From Mesorhizobium plurifarium (GTDB lineage Bacteria > Pseudomonadota > Alphaproteobacteria > Rhizobiales > Rhizobiaceae), in the NCBI GenBank assembly GCA_000824785.1, contig CCNB01000004.1:494538-547609 (forward strand): a stretch of DNA of 53,072 bases. Reading direction: 5' to 3'. The notes beneath the pieces are model-generated. The model ran no database searches, was not told the origin of the DNA, and worked only from the letters and a program-made list of their open reading frames with translations. A program made the position numbers and the translations under genes. Every line of letters begins with the position of its first letter. The first letter of the stretch is position 1. Positions 23,789-32,432 of the stretch are shown piece by piece.

Positions 23789-24565
23789 TCAAGCCGGGCG
23801 CTGCGGAACGGGCTTCTTCTTGCCGGCAGTGCGAAACGCCTGCCAGTTCGGCCTGAACGAAGGCGGAATCCACAACAGAATTCCGGCTGTTGCCGCAGGC
23901 ACAATGACCGCGAAGCGCAAAATTGAAAGCACGACGCCGCAGAAGCCGACGATCCGCGTGGCGGTATCCGGGCCGAAACGCGGCGCAAGCAGATGCCTGG
24001 CGATCGCCCCGCCATCGAGCGGATAGGCCGGGAGCAGGTTGAGAACGGCCAGAACCGCATTCACCAAGGCGCCAAGCCAAAGCGTCCACTCGAGAAGCGT
24101 GTCCGGTCTCGGCGGCGGCGAACTGAAAAGACCGTCTGGATCGACAGGCAACAACGGCCGCGCAAAAAGGTAATAGGCAGCGGCGAAGCTCGCCGCCAGG
24201 ACAATGTTCACCAACGGCCCGGCGAAGGCGATCCACGCCCAGCCATAGGGCGAAGCCGCGGCGCCGGGCTTGAACCAGGCAATTCCGCCGAAGAGGTACA
24301 GGTCTGTCCGTTGGGTGCCGATGCCTCGCCGTCGCGCGGCCCAGACATGGGCAAGCTCGTGCAAAAACACCGACAGGAACAGCAGCGCGGCAAGGATGAG
24401 GGTGTGAGTCAGGGCGGCCTGGGGACGTCTCGACCATTCATGCAGGAACGGCAAGGCGGCGGGAACGGCAAAGGTCCAGCTGACATGGACGGGAATGTTC
24501 CCCGTCATCGTGAAGACGAACGCGTCGTTCTTCCTGTCCCAGCCGAACCGTTGCAAGCTACCCAC
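23789..24565 (-). CDS. M50 site-2-protease family membrane metalloprotease
   Basis: A 258-residue polytopic protein with the zinc motif H69-E-L-A-H73 in a membrane helix and the second motif [10 protein letters not shown] further on, both typical of M50B intramembrane proteases of SpoIVFB/Rip type. No PDZ or CBS domain is visible. The start is GTG 24565; the N-terminal [20 protein letters not shown] fits the family, arguing against a later ATG at 24508. Substrates are unknown. Confidence 0.83.
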   Translation of the reverse strand: MGSLQRFGWDRKNDAFVFTMTGNIPVHVSWTFAVPAALPFLHEWSRRPQAALTHTLILAALLFLSVFLHELAHVWAARRRGIGTQRTDLYLFGGIAWFKPGAAASPYGWAWIAFAGPLVNIVLAASFAAAYYLFARPLLPVDPDGLFSSPPPRPDTLLEWTLWLGALVNAVLAVLNLLPAYPLDGGAIARHLLAPRFGPDTATRIVGFCGVVLSILRFAVIVPAATAGILLWIPPSFRPNWQAFRTAGKKKPVPQRPA

Positions 24566-24611
24566 TCCGCCTGGTGCAAACGCTATGCGAGAATCCTGCT
24601 GCGCAAAAGAA

Positions 24612-24637
24612 AAAAGCCCGGCCGAAGCCGGGCTTTT
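24612..24637 (-). terminator. Rho-independent terminator of the first DMGDH-like gene
   Basis: Perfect 11-bp stem AAAAGCCCGGC / GCCGGGCTTTT with a tetraloop (TTCG on the minus strand) and a TTTTTTC tail on the minus strand, 19 bp after the stop. Confidence 0.92.
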
Positions 24638-24655
24638 ACGTCCATCGTCTAGCTC

Positions 24656-27217
24656 TCAGCTTCTCGGCTTGAGGTTCTCCGGGTCGTAGAGCGGCTTGTA
24701 GCCGACGCCGGCGACCTCGACCGGATAGGTCTCGCCGAAATACTCGACCTGCAGCTTGCGGCCTTCCTGGCAGTAGGCCCAGGGCAGATAGGCAAGCGCG
24801 ATGTTCTTGCCGATGGTGGGGCCATAGGCGACCGAGGTGGTGAAGGAGCGGCGGCCGAGCGCGTCGACCAGCGTCTCACCGGTCGCCGGATCCTGCACTG
24901 GCATGGTGCCGACCGGATAGCGCGCGACACCTTTCGCATCGATGTTGTCGGTCATCACCAGCGTGCACAGCATCGCCGGCTGGTGCTCACGGGCGCGGTA
25001 TTCCAGATGCTTGGCCTTGCCGCAGAAGTCGTTCTCCTTGACCTTCGGACGGGCAAGGTCGGCCTCGAGCAGATTGTACTCGGTGAGCAGATCGGCGTTC
25101 TGCAGCCGCAGGCTCTTTTCCATGCGGCGCGTGTTGGCATAGGTCTCGACGCCGAACGGCATCACGCCAGTGGAGCGCAGCGCGTCCCAGACGGCAAGCC
25201 CGTCCTCGTAGCGCATATGCAGCTCCCAGCCCTGCTCGCCGACATAGGAGATACGGAAGGCGGTGACGTCCTTGCCGCCGATCCTGATCGGCTTGATCGC
25301 GGCGAAGGGAAAATTCTCCGGCGTCAGGCCTTCCGGGTTCTCGACCACTTTCTGCAAGGTCGTGCGCGCGTTCGGTCCCCAGATGCCGATGGTGACGTAT
25401 TTTTCGGTCACGTCGGTGACGGTGGCGTCAAAGCCTTTGTCCTGCGCGGTGCGCTGCATGTAGCGGAAGTCGCGCGGGCCGGCGTCGGCGCCGTCGATCA
25501 CCCGGCAGCGGTCGGCCATGCGGATGACGGTGAAGTCGGCGCGCACCATGCCTTCCTCGTCGAGGAAGTGGGTGTAGATGCCCTTGCCGATATTGTTGTC
25601 GCCGCCGATCTTGGCCGCGCACAGCCATTCGAGCAGCGCGACATGGTCGGGGCCTTCGACGTCGTACATCGAGAAATGCGAGAGGTTGACGATGCCGCAA
25701 TCCTCGCTCATCGCCAGATGCTCGGCATTGGAGACGCGCCAGAAATGGCGGTTGTCCCACTCGTTCTCGCGCACCGGCACGCGGTTGCCGTATTTTTCCA
25801 GGAGATGCTCGTTGGCGGCGTAGCCATGGGCGCGCTCCCAGCCGCCCAGCTCCATGAAATAGCCGCCGAGCTCCTTCTCGCGCTCCCAGAAGGGCGAGCG
25901 GCGGACGTTGCGGCCCTTGGAGAACGGCTCGCGCGGATGCACCGCCGGATTGTAGACCTTCATCGCCGTTTCGGTGCAGCGGTCCCAGATGAACTGTTCC
26001 TGCATCTGGTGCGGATAGAAGCGCGAATAGTCGATCTGGTGATGGTCAATCGACGTGCGGCCGTCGGTCATCCAGTCGGCGATCAGCTTGCCCATTCCCG
26101 GACCGTCCTTGACCCAGATGGCGACGGCGTACCACAAGCCCCTCACCTTCTGGCTCTCGCCCATGGACGGGCCGCCATCGGTAGTCACCTGCAAAAGACC
26201 GTTGAAGGAATGGCCTTCATTGTAGCCGAGCTCGCCGAGAATCGGCGTCAGTTCCATGGCGCGCTCCAGCGGCGCCATGATCTGCTCCATGTCTAGGTCG
26301 CGCTGCGACGGCGACAGCCGCGCCTCATGCTTTTCGAGCAGATCGCGCGGGTGGCAGAGGCGCGGATTGGTCTCCTCGTAATAACCCCATTCGATCTGCC
26401 CGCCCTCGGCGGTCTTCGGATCGCCGGTGTCGCGCATATAGGCCGAGTTGCCCTGGTCGCGCAGCAGCGGCCAGCCGATCTCCTTGCCGGTGCCGGCGAA
26501 CTCGTTGTACGGGCCGAAGAAAGTAAGCGGATGGTCGATCGGCATGACCGGCAGGTCTTCGCCGACCAGCGCGGCGGTGAGCCGACCCCAGATGCCGGTG
26601 CAGACCACCACATAATCGGCTTCGATCGTGCCACGCTCGGTCACCACGCCCTTGATGCGGCCGTTCTCGACGATCAGCTCCTTGGCCGAGGTGTTGGCGA
26701 AAGCCTGCAGCTTGCCGGAAGCGACGCCCTGGTCGACCAGCTTGCCGGCAACCGTCTGCGAGCGTGGAATGACGAGACCGGCATCCGGGTCCCACAGGCC
26801 GCCTTGCACCAGATGCTCCTCGATAAGCGGAAACTTTTTCTTGATCTCGGCCGGCTCGATCAGCCGCGCACGGGTGCCGAACGCCTTGGCGGAGGCGACC
26901 TTGCGCTTGATCTCGTCCATACGGCCATCGTCGCCGACGCGGGCGACTTCGAGGCCGCCGACGCGCGCGTAGTGCCCCATCTTCTCGTAGAAATCGATGG
27001 AATAGAGCGTCGTCCAGCATGACAGGAAATCGTGGCTGGTCGTGTAGCAGAAATCGGAAGCATGCGCCGTCGAGCCGATATCGGTCGGGATGCCCGACTT
27101 GTCGATGCCGACGATGTCGTCCCAGCCGCGCTCGATCAGGTGGTGGGCGACGGACGCGCCGACGATACCGCCCAGACCGACGATGACGACCTTCGCCTTT
27201 TTCGGAAACTCTGCCAT
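24656..27217 (-). CDS. Dimethylglycine dehydrogenase-like flavoprotein with GcvT domains, copy 1
   Basis: An 853-residue protein: FAD domain (about 1-395; VVIVGLGGIVGASVAHHLI), FAO_M linker, then GcvT folate-binding and C-terminal domains (about 460-850). Relatives demethylate dimethylglycine or sarcosine and pass the carbon to THF as methylene-THF. At the flavin-attachment position this copy reads GSTAHASDFC, keeping His but losing the W-H-A-A-G of the copies at 46972 and 50603, so its substrate may differ. ATG 27217 (MAEFPKKAKV) has TTTGGAG upstream; the frame to 27274 is not needed. A GbdR/ArgR-like double site lies 100-121 bp upstream. Confidence 0.88.
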   Translation of the reverse strand: MAEFPKKAKVVIVGLGGIVGASVAHHLIERGWDDIVGIDKSGIPTDIGSTAHASDFCYTTSHDFLSCWTTLYSIDFYEKMGHYARVGGLEVARVGDDGRMDEIKRKVASAKAFGTRARLIEPAEIKKKFPLIEEHLVQGGLWDPDAGLVIPRSQTVAGKLVDQGVASGKLQAFANTSAKELIVENGRIKGVVTERGTIEADYVVVCTGIWGRLTAALVGEDLPVMPIDHPLTFFGPYNEFAGTGKEIGWPLLRDQGNSAYMRDTGDPKTAEGGQIEWGYYEETNPRLCHPRDLLEKHEARLSPSQRDLDMEQIMAPLERAMELTPILGELGYNEGHSFNGLLQVTTDGGPSMGESQKVRGLWYAVAIWVKDGPGMGKLIADWMTDGRTSIDHHQIDYSRFYPHQMQEQFIWDRCTETAMKVYNPAVHPREPFSKGRNVRRSPFWEREKELGGYFMELGGWERAHGYAANEHLLEKYGNRVPVRENEWDNRHFWRVSNAEHLAMSEDCGIVNLSHFSMYDVEGPDHVALLEWLCAAKIGGDNNIGKGIYTHFLDEEGMVRADFTVIRMADRCRVIDGADAGPRDFRYMQRTAQDKGFDATVTDVTEKYVTIGIWGPNARTTLQKVVENPEGLTPENFPFAAIKPIRIGGKDVTAFRISYVGEQGWELHMRYEDGLAVWDALRSTGVMPFGVETYANTRRMEKSLRLQNADLLTEYNLLEADLARPKVKENDFCGKAKHLEYRAREHQPAMLCTLVMTDNIDAKGVARYPVGTMPVQDPATGETLVDALGRRSFTTSVAYGPTIGKNIALAYLPWAYCQEGRKLQVEYFGETYPVEVAGVGYKPLYDPENLKPRS

Positions 27218-27308
27218 TGCCCGCGACTCCAAAGGGATAGACGGGCGCGTTTGCGCGCCCTTCGAATGGCGCACAATATGCAGAGGACGCGGATTGAGCT
27301 ACCGCCTG

Positions 27309-27338
27309 TTTGCGACACGCCGCAAGTGCGGCGCGACG
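27309..27338 (-). promoter_or_regulatory. Candidate GbdR/ArgR-type activator site before the first DMGDH-like gene
   Basis: Read toward the gene (minus strand), CGTCGC (27338-27333) and TGTCGCAAA (27317-27309) are direct half-sites 21 bp apart, with TTGCGG between them. The same three blocks in the same spacing occur upstream of the corrinoid-protein gene at 3397-3426. Distances to the start codon are nearly equal: 121 and 100 bp here, 123 and 102 bp there. Confidence 0.68.
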
Positions 27339-27359
27339 GCGCGTGCAGGGTATTTCCTT

Positions 27360-28118
27360 TCAGGCGAAGGCCCAGATGTCCTCGGCCTGAAAGCCGACCT
27401 GATAGCCGGCGGTCTTCAGCTTGACGACGACCTGGCCGATCTCGGCGGCCGGCAGCGCGCCGACCTCGACCTTGATCATGCCGGGGCGGTAGCGCTGGAG
27501 GTCGAGCTGCTCGAACACCATCCAGTCGGCGCCCTCGCAGTCGACCAGGAAGGCGTCGATATGGGCGATGCCGTTGCGGTCGAGCAGCGTCCGCAGGGTC
27601 TCCGACGGCACCTCGATGTCCTTCAGATGCGGCGCGAACTTGTTGAAGTTGGCGTCGGCCTCGCCCCAGGCATTCTTGCCCGACATCAGATTGGTGTCGG
27701 TGACCGACGAGCAGCCGATGAACTCGATCGGCAGCGTGCCGGCTTCGAGCGCGGCGGCATCGAAGGTGTGGACGGTGATCGTGCCCTTGGCCCTGGTCAC
27801 CGCCACCGGTTCGATGATGAAGCGGTCGGTATCAGGATAGTTGGCGCGCAGCCGCTTCTGATTGTAGGGGATCGGCTCGACCAGCATGGCGCGAGCGCCG
27901 CGGATGCTATGCAGCCACGGCGTCACGTCGTCGAACAGCGCGCCATCGCAGGCACCGACATTGACCATCTGGAACGGCCGGCCATTGCCGCCGAAGCGCG
28001 CCTTGAGCGCCGCCTTGGCAAGGAACTTCGTACCGCGCAATGCCGGCCCGCGATCGAGCAGGCCTGCCGGAAGGCCGAGCGACAACAGGATGCGCGCGAA
28101 GCTGGACACCGAGCTCAT
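27360..28118 (-). CDS. FkbM family methyltransferase
   Basis: A 252-residue SAM-dependent methyltransferase of the FkbM family (Methyltransf_21). SAM motif NVGACDGALFDD near residue 53, then VEPIPYNQKRLRANYP, and a C-terminal DAFLVDCEGADWMVFEQLD segment where the D-x-E-G motif is a hallmark. Family members O-methylate sugars, lipids or antibiotics. ATG 28118 overlaps the upstream stop by 4 bp. It is the last gene of the seven-gene pentose-lipid-like cluster, so it may methylate the finished glycoconjugate. Confidence 0.85.
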   Translation of the reverse strand: MSSVSSFARILLSLGLPAGLLDRGPALRGTKFLAKAALKARFGGNGRPFQMVNVGACDGALFDDVTPWLHSIRGARAMLVEPIPYNQKRLRANYPDTDRFIIEPVAVTRAKGTITVHTFDAAALEAGTLPIEFIGCSSVTDTNLMSGKNAWGEADANFNKFAPHLKDIEVPSETLRTLLDRNGIAHIDAFLVDCEGADWMVFEQLDLQRYRPGMIKVEVGALPAAEIGQVVVKLKTAGYQVGFQAEDIWAFA

Positions 28119-29347
28119 GACTTGTCTCCGGAATTGACCTGCAGCGCCGCGCGAGGCCCGCCCCGGCTCGCCGCTGCCCACAGCGCCATCAACGGCGCTG
28201 CGATCAGCAGGAAGGGCGGTAGAAGGTTGGGGAAATAGATGCGGGTGTCGTGGATCGGGAAGACGGCGAACTTCGCCAGCACGCCGAGCACGAGCGCCGC
28301 CAGCAGGATGCCGGCGCGGCGATCCAGCCGGAAGCCGGCGCGCCCAAGTCCATACCAGCCGGCCAGTGCCAGCACCGAGACGCCAACCCAACTGTTGAGG
28401 GCGACGGCGCGGACTACCGAGGCGGCGAAGGCCTTGAGATAGGCGGCCACCGAAAATGGCGGCTCGAACCCGTCCATATTGTAATGCTGCTCGATGCTGG
28501 AGAACCACAGATGCGGCCACCAGCCGGGATGCTGGGCCCAGTGCGAAATGGCGAAATAGGCGATAAAAGAGGCTGCGAAGCCGGCCAGCGCGCCCCATGC
28601 CCTCTCGCGGAAAGCGATAAGCAGCACCGCGAAGATGGCGAGGAAGACGATGTTGTCGGGTCTCGCCATGAAAGCCAGGAAAAGCAGGACCGCCGTCGCC
28701 GCCTCGCGCTTGCGCACATAGGCGAAAACACCGCCAAGGAACAGCGCCGAGCATAGGAGATCGGGCGTCGAGGCGCGCGCCGCTTCGCCGAAATCGGCCA
28801 TGATAAGGATCGCGCCGACGATCGGCGCCAGCGCCAGCGCGCCTTCCGCGCGCAGCCAGGCGAGCGCGATGGCGCCGAACAGCAGCACGGAGAACACCTG
28901 CACCAGCCGCATCGCCTCGACCGGCGTGACGACATGGCTGAGGCTGGACAGTATCTCCGCATAGAGGAACTTGATCCGGTACATGCCGAGCAGCGAATGG
29001 AAGTCGGCGGCATTCTGCGCCATGTGGCTGCGGAAGCCGCCGCCACCGTCCGTCAGCGTCTTGTAGTCACCCGCCGACACGTCCGCCTTGACCGTGCTGT
29101 AGGCATAGTCATGCAGCGCTTGCGGATCGGGATAGGTCCCTTCCTCGGCAATCGCCAGATAAGGCAGCATGTCCCAGTTCGCGTCGGGCATGAACCAGGC
29201 GGTCGCGGCGGTCAGCAGAATATAGAGCGAGAAAGCGATCGCCCCGATCGACGCCGCCCATTTCGCGTAAGCCCCCTCGCCCCACGCCAGGCTGGCGCCG
29301 GTCAACCGTTCCAGCGGTTTGGTCGGGGCGGACGGCCTGGTCAGCAT
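28115..29347 (-). CDS. Polytopic membrane protein, possible GT-C glycosyltransferase
   Basis: A 410-residue protein with about ten membrane helices. After the first helix comes MPDANWDMLPYLA, an acidic loop of the kind that carries the catalytic Asp in GT-C transferases using polyprenyl-phosphate sugars; a long periplasmic stretch follows. No family could be named with confidence. Upstream genes for a polyprenyl-phospho-pentose donor make a pentosyltransferase a reasonable guess. GAGG precedes ATG 29347; the stop overlaps the FkbM start. Confidence 0.68.
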   Translation of the reverse strand: MLTRPSAPTKPLERLTGASLAWGEGAYAKWAASIGAIAFSLYILLTAATAWFMPDANWDMLPYLAIAEEGTYPDPQALHDYAYSTVKADVSAGDYKTLTDGGGGFRSHMAQNAADFHSLLGMYRIKFLYAEILSSLSHVVTPVEAMRLVQVFSVLLFGAIALAWLRAEGALALAPIVGAILIMADFGEAARASTPDLLCSALFLGGVFAYVRKREAATAVLLFLAFMARPDNIVFLAIFAVLLIAFRERAWGALAGFAASFIAYFAISHWAQHPGWWPHLWFSSIEQHYNMDGFEPPFSVAAYLKAFAASVVRAVALNSWVGVSVLALAGWYGLGRAGFRLDRRAGILLAALVLGVLAKFAVFPIHDTRIYFPNLLPPFLLIAAPLMALWAAASRGGPRAALQVNSGDKS

Positions 29348-29359
29348 GCTCGGCGGCCT

Positions 29360-30835
29360 CTATTTCCCGACCTGGCTTTTCACGAAATCCTTCACGATCG
29401 CCACGATGCCGCGCGACAGCAGGCTGTCGAAGGCATCGACGAAGCGGTCGACATGCTCGGGCTGGCAGATCAGCGGCGGCTCGAGCCGGATGACGTTGCG
29501 GTTGTATTCGGTGAAGGCGACGAGCACGTCGTAGTCCCGCAACAAGAGCGAGCCGACGAAGCCGGACAGCGAGCCTTTCAACTTGTCGTCGAGCACGCTC
29601 ACCACCGGTCTGAGCACCATAGGCAGGGTCTGCGAGAAATCGTGAAACTCGAGCCCGATCATAAAACCCTTGCCGCGTACATCCTTGATGATCTTCGGAT
29701 ATTTTTCCTTCAGCGCCTGCAGCCGCTGCAGAAGGTACGCGCCGGTCGAGGCGGCATTGTCGATCAGCCCCTCGTCATAGAGCACGTTGATGCCCTCGAT
29801 CGCGGTGGCGCAGGCCTCGCCCATGCCGCCGAAGGTCGCCATGGCGTGGATCATCGCCGTCTTCGGCGTGCCATAGGCCTTCATGTAGACGTCGCGCCTG
29901 GCAATCATGGCGCCGACCGCCGCCTTGCCGGCGCCGAGCGATTTCGCCAGCGCCGTCACATCCGGCACCACGCCGTAATGCTCGAAGGCATAGAAGCGGC
30001 CCGAGCGGCCATAACCGCACTGAACCTCGTCGGCGACCCACAGCACGCCGTGCCGGTCGCAAAGCGCGCGCAGCTTCTGCCAGTATTGCGCCTCTGCCTG
30101 GATGATGCCGCCGCCGCCCTGGATGGTTTCCAGCACGATGACGCCGATCTCGGGATCGCTCTTGAACAGCCGCTCGACGGCGTCGATGTCGGCGAAGGGA
30201 ACGCGCACGACATTGTCGGCGACCTTGAAGTCGGCGCGGTAGAGCTGGCCGTCGGTGATCGCCAGCACACCCTTGGTCTTGCCGTGGAAGGAATTCTCGG
30301 CATAGACGATTTTCGGCCGCTTGGGGCCTGCGGCGCGCTCGGCGAGCTTCACCGCCGCTTCCATCGCTTCCGAGCCGGAGGAGCCCAAAAACACCATATC
30401 GAGGTCGCCGGGCGAGCACTTGGCGATGTTATACGCGAGCGCCGCTGCGTATTGCGACATGAAGGCGATTGCGATCTCCTGGCGCTTTTCCTCCTGGAAT
30501 GTCTTGCGCGCTTCCAGGATGCGCGGATGATTGTGGCCGAAGGCGAGCGAACCGAAGCCGCCGAAGAAGTCGAGGATCTTGCGGCCGTTCTGGTCGATAT
30601 AGAACATGCCCTCGGCGCGCTCGATCTTGACCTTGTGGAAGCCGAGCAGCTTCATGAAATGCAGCTGCCCGGGATTGAGATGCGCCTTGAACAGGTCGGT
30701 GATGCGGGCGACGTCCATCGCCTTGGCCTGCTCGACGCTGATCAGCTCGGGCTTGGCGATGGAAGCGGGCGAAAGCGCCGGCGCTTCGACCAGCGTGCGC
30801 GCGCCTGTCTGTTCCGGCTTGGCCATGACGGTCAT
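29360..30835 (-). CDS. Class III PLP aminotransferase
   Basis: A 491-residue class III (acetylornithine/4-aminobutyrate type) aminotransferase. PLP-binding GSSGSEA at 151-157, DEVQCGYGRSG at 269-279, and Schiff-base Lys298 in ALAKSLGAGK are intact. It is longer than typical (400-460) owing to an N-terminal extension of about 60 residues. A possible role is to aminate a sugar or lipid head group in this cluster; HpnO-type hopanoid aminotransferases are an alternative comparison. AAAGGAGAT lies 8 nt before ATG 30835. Confidence 0.85.
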   Translation of the reverse strand: MTVMAKPEQTGARTLVEAPALSPASIAKPELISVEQAKAMDVARITDLFKAHLNPGQLHFMKLLGFHKVKIERAEGMFYIDQNGRKILDFFGGFGSLAFGHNHPRILEARKTFQEEKRQEIAIAFMSQYAAALAYNIAKCSPGDLDMVFLGSSGSEAMEAAVKLAERAAGPKRPKIVYAENSFHGKTKGVLAITDGQLYRADFKVADNVVRVPFADIDAVERLFKSDPEIGVIVLETIQGGGGIIQAEAQYWQKLRALCDRHGVLWVADEVQCGYGRSGRFYAFEHYGVVPDVTALAKSLGAGKAAVGAMIARRDVYMKAYGTPKTAMIHAMATFGGMGEACATAIEGINVLYDEGLIDNAASTGAYLLQRLQALKEKYPKIIKDVRGKGFMIGLEFHDFSQTLPMVLRPVVSVLDDKLKGSLSGFVGSLLLRDYDVLVAFTEYNRNVIRLEPPLICQPEHVDRFVDAFDSLLSRGIVAIVKDFVKSQVGK

Positions 30836-30856
30836 CTGAAAAATCTCCTTTCGCGC

Positions 30857-31864
30857 CTATTCGGCAGGCACGTGTCTGGCGGCGACGGCGTGGCCGTCCT
30901 TCTTGGCGCGGTATTCGCTGTAGGCGGCGATCAGCATGTCCTCGTCGCGATATTGCGGCACCCAGCCGAGCTGGCGCCCGGCCTTGGACACGTCGAGCAC
31001 GCATTCCTCGTCGGCGATCAGATACTGCTCCGGGTCCATGATCGGCATGTTCATGAGATCGAGCAGGTCGAGCGTGCGCTTGACCGCCCAACCGGGCGTC
31101 GGCAGCAGGATCGACTTCGAGCCGGCATGGCGAATGAGATCGCCAAGCAGTTTCTTGACCGGCGGAGGATTGAGGGAGCCCAGATTATAGGCCTCGTTCG
31201 GCACGCCGGCTTTCCAGGCCGCGCGTGCGGCCTCCGCGCAGTCGAATACCGAGATGAACTGATAAGGGTTCCGGCCCGAGCCGATCATCGGCACGGGAAG
31301 ATTCCAGTCGATCAGCTTGAACAGCTTTTCCAATATGCCGAGCCGTCCGGGCCCGATGATCAAACGCGGCCGAAACAGCGAGATCGACATACCGCGCTTG
31401 CGCCATTCGGCGGCGAGTTCCTCCGTCTTCAGCTTCGACAGCCCGTACTCGCCGAGCGGTGCGACCGGATGGTCCTCGGTCATCGGCAGCACCACAGTGT
31501 GGCCGTAGATCATGTCGGTCGTGTAATGGACCAGCTTCGCGGCGCCGGCCTTGTCCATCGCCTGCATGATGTTCTCGGTGCCGTGGAAATTCACCGGAAA
31601 GAAGAAATCATGCCGCTTGGCGCGCACCTGGATCGGCGACAGCATCTTGGCCGACAGATTGTAGACCATGTCGTCGGCCTTGAGCCCGACCGCCGCGACG
31701 GAGACCGGATCGGTGACGTCGCAGGTGACGAAGCGCATGGAGCGGTAATGCGGCAGGTCGCTCTTGACGATGTCGGCAACGACGACGGTCTCGCCATCGG
31801 CGGCGAGCTTGGGAGCAAGATGACGGCCGACGAAGCCGTCGCCGCCGAAAATCACATGTCTCAT
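30857..31864 (-). CDS. NAD-dependent epimerase/dehydratase (extended SDR)
   Basis: A 335-residue extended SDR: FGGDGFVG nucleotide-binding motif at residues 6-13 and catalytic YGLSK. In mycobacteria the DprE1 oxidase needs a reductase partner, DprE2, which is a classical short SDR; this one is of the longer epimerase type, so equivalence is not assured. It could act on a nucleotide or lipid-linked pentose. ATG 31864 overlaps the transporter stop by 4 bp. Confidence 0.84.
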   Translation of the reverse strand: MRHVIFGGDGFVGRHLAPKLAADGETVVVADIVKSDLPHYRSMRFVTCDVTDPVSVAAVGLKADDMVYNLSAKMLSPIQVRAKRHDFFFPVNFHGTENIMQAMDKAGAAKLVHYTTDMIYGHTVVLPMTEDHPVAPLGEYGLSKLKTEELAAEWRKRGMSISLFRPRLIIGPGRLGILEKLFKLIDWNLPVPMIGSGRNPYQFISVFDCAEAARAAWKAGVPNEAYNLGSLNPPPVKKLLGDLIRHAGSKSILLPTPGWAVKRTLDLLDLMNMPIMDPEQYLIADEECVLDVSKAGRQLGWVPQYRDEDMLIAAYSEYRAKKDGHAVAARHVPAE

Positions 31865-32310
31865 CGAACGATCTCGCTTGTGCCGATCTTGTCGGGATTG
31901 ACGGCTGCGGTCTGGTCCTCATGCCCGCGTCCACCCATTTCCCTGCCGCTTTGCGCGATCAGGATCGTGCCGACGCAGATGCAGGCGATGCCGGCGATGC
32001 GCCAGCCATTGAGGTCCTCGCGGAAGACGAAATAGGCAAAGATCGCCACGGCGACATAGGCGAGGCTGAGGAACGGATAGGCGAAGCTGAGCTCGACCTT
32101 GGACAGCACGTAGAGATGCGACGCCATCGAGATGACGAAGGTGCAGAGGCCCAGGAACACCCAAGGGCTGAACACGATCTGCAACAGCTTGACGAGCGGA
32201 TTGACGCCTTCGAAGGAAATCGGCCCCATCGACATCATGCCTTGCTTCAGCATCAGCTGCGCCGCGGCATTGGTCATGACCGTGAAGAGAATGAAGATTA
32301 TGTATTTCAT
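31861..32310 (-). CDS. Small DMT-superfamily transporter (EamA/ArnE-like)
   Basis: A 149-residue, four-helix membrane protein like EmrE/ArnE, with AAAQLMLKQG in helix 1 and SFAYPFLSLAYVAVAIFAYF in helix 3. ArnE/ArnF flip undecaprenyl-phospho-aminoarabinose, so flipping a lipid-linked pentose fits the cluster. ATG 32310 has GGGGTGG upstream; GTG 32319 is an alternative. The first gene after a 10-bp inverted repeat at 32385-32420, it may open a second transcript of the cluster. Confidence 0.8.
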   Translation of the reverse strand: MKYIIFILFTVMTNAAAQLMLKQGMMSMGPISFEGVNPLVKLLQIVFSPWVFLGLCTFVISMASHLYVLSKVELSFAYPFLSLAYVAVAIFAYFVFREDLNGWRIAGIACICVGTILIAQSGREMGGRGHEDQTAAVNPDKIGTSEIVR

Positions 32311-32384
32311 TGTTGCCACCCCGCCCTTGGGCGGTCCTATTACAAACCTGCAAATATTTCGTGAAGCCGGAGCAGTATTTTGAG

Positions 32385-32420
32385 TAAACCATGGCGTAAC
32401 ACTTAATTTACCATGGTTTA
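32385..32420. promoter_or_regulatory. Inverted repeat in the gap upstream of the transporter gene
   Basis: TAAACCATGG and CCATGGTTTA, perfect 10-bp arms 16 bp apart, in the only sizeable intergenic gap inside the cluster (32320-32432). It lies 75-110 bp upstream of the transporter start. It has no T-run, so an operator is more likely than a terminator. The surrounding DNA is noticeably A/T-rich. Confidence 0.55.
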
Positions 32421-32432
32421 TTCGATTTTTAT

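Noticed and set aside
28934..32035. Long plus-strand open frame (1033 codons)
   Set aside because: It is antisense to the GT-C-like, aminotransferase, SDR and transporter genes, whose families and overlaps are clear. Its translation is low-complexity Arg/His/Asp-rich, as expected of a GC-rich shadow frame.
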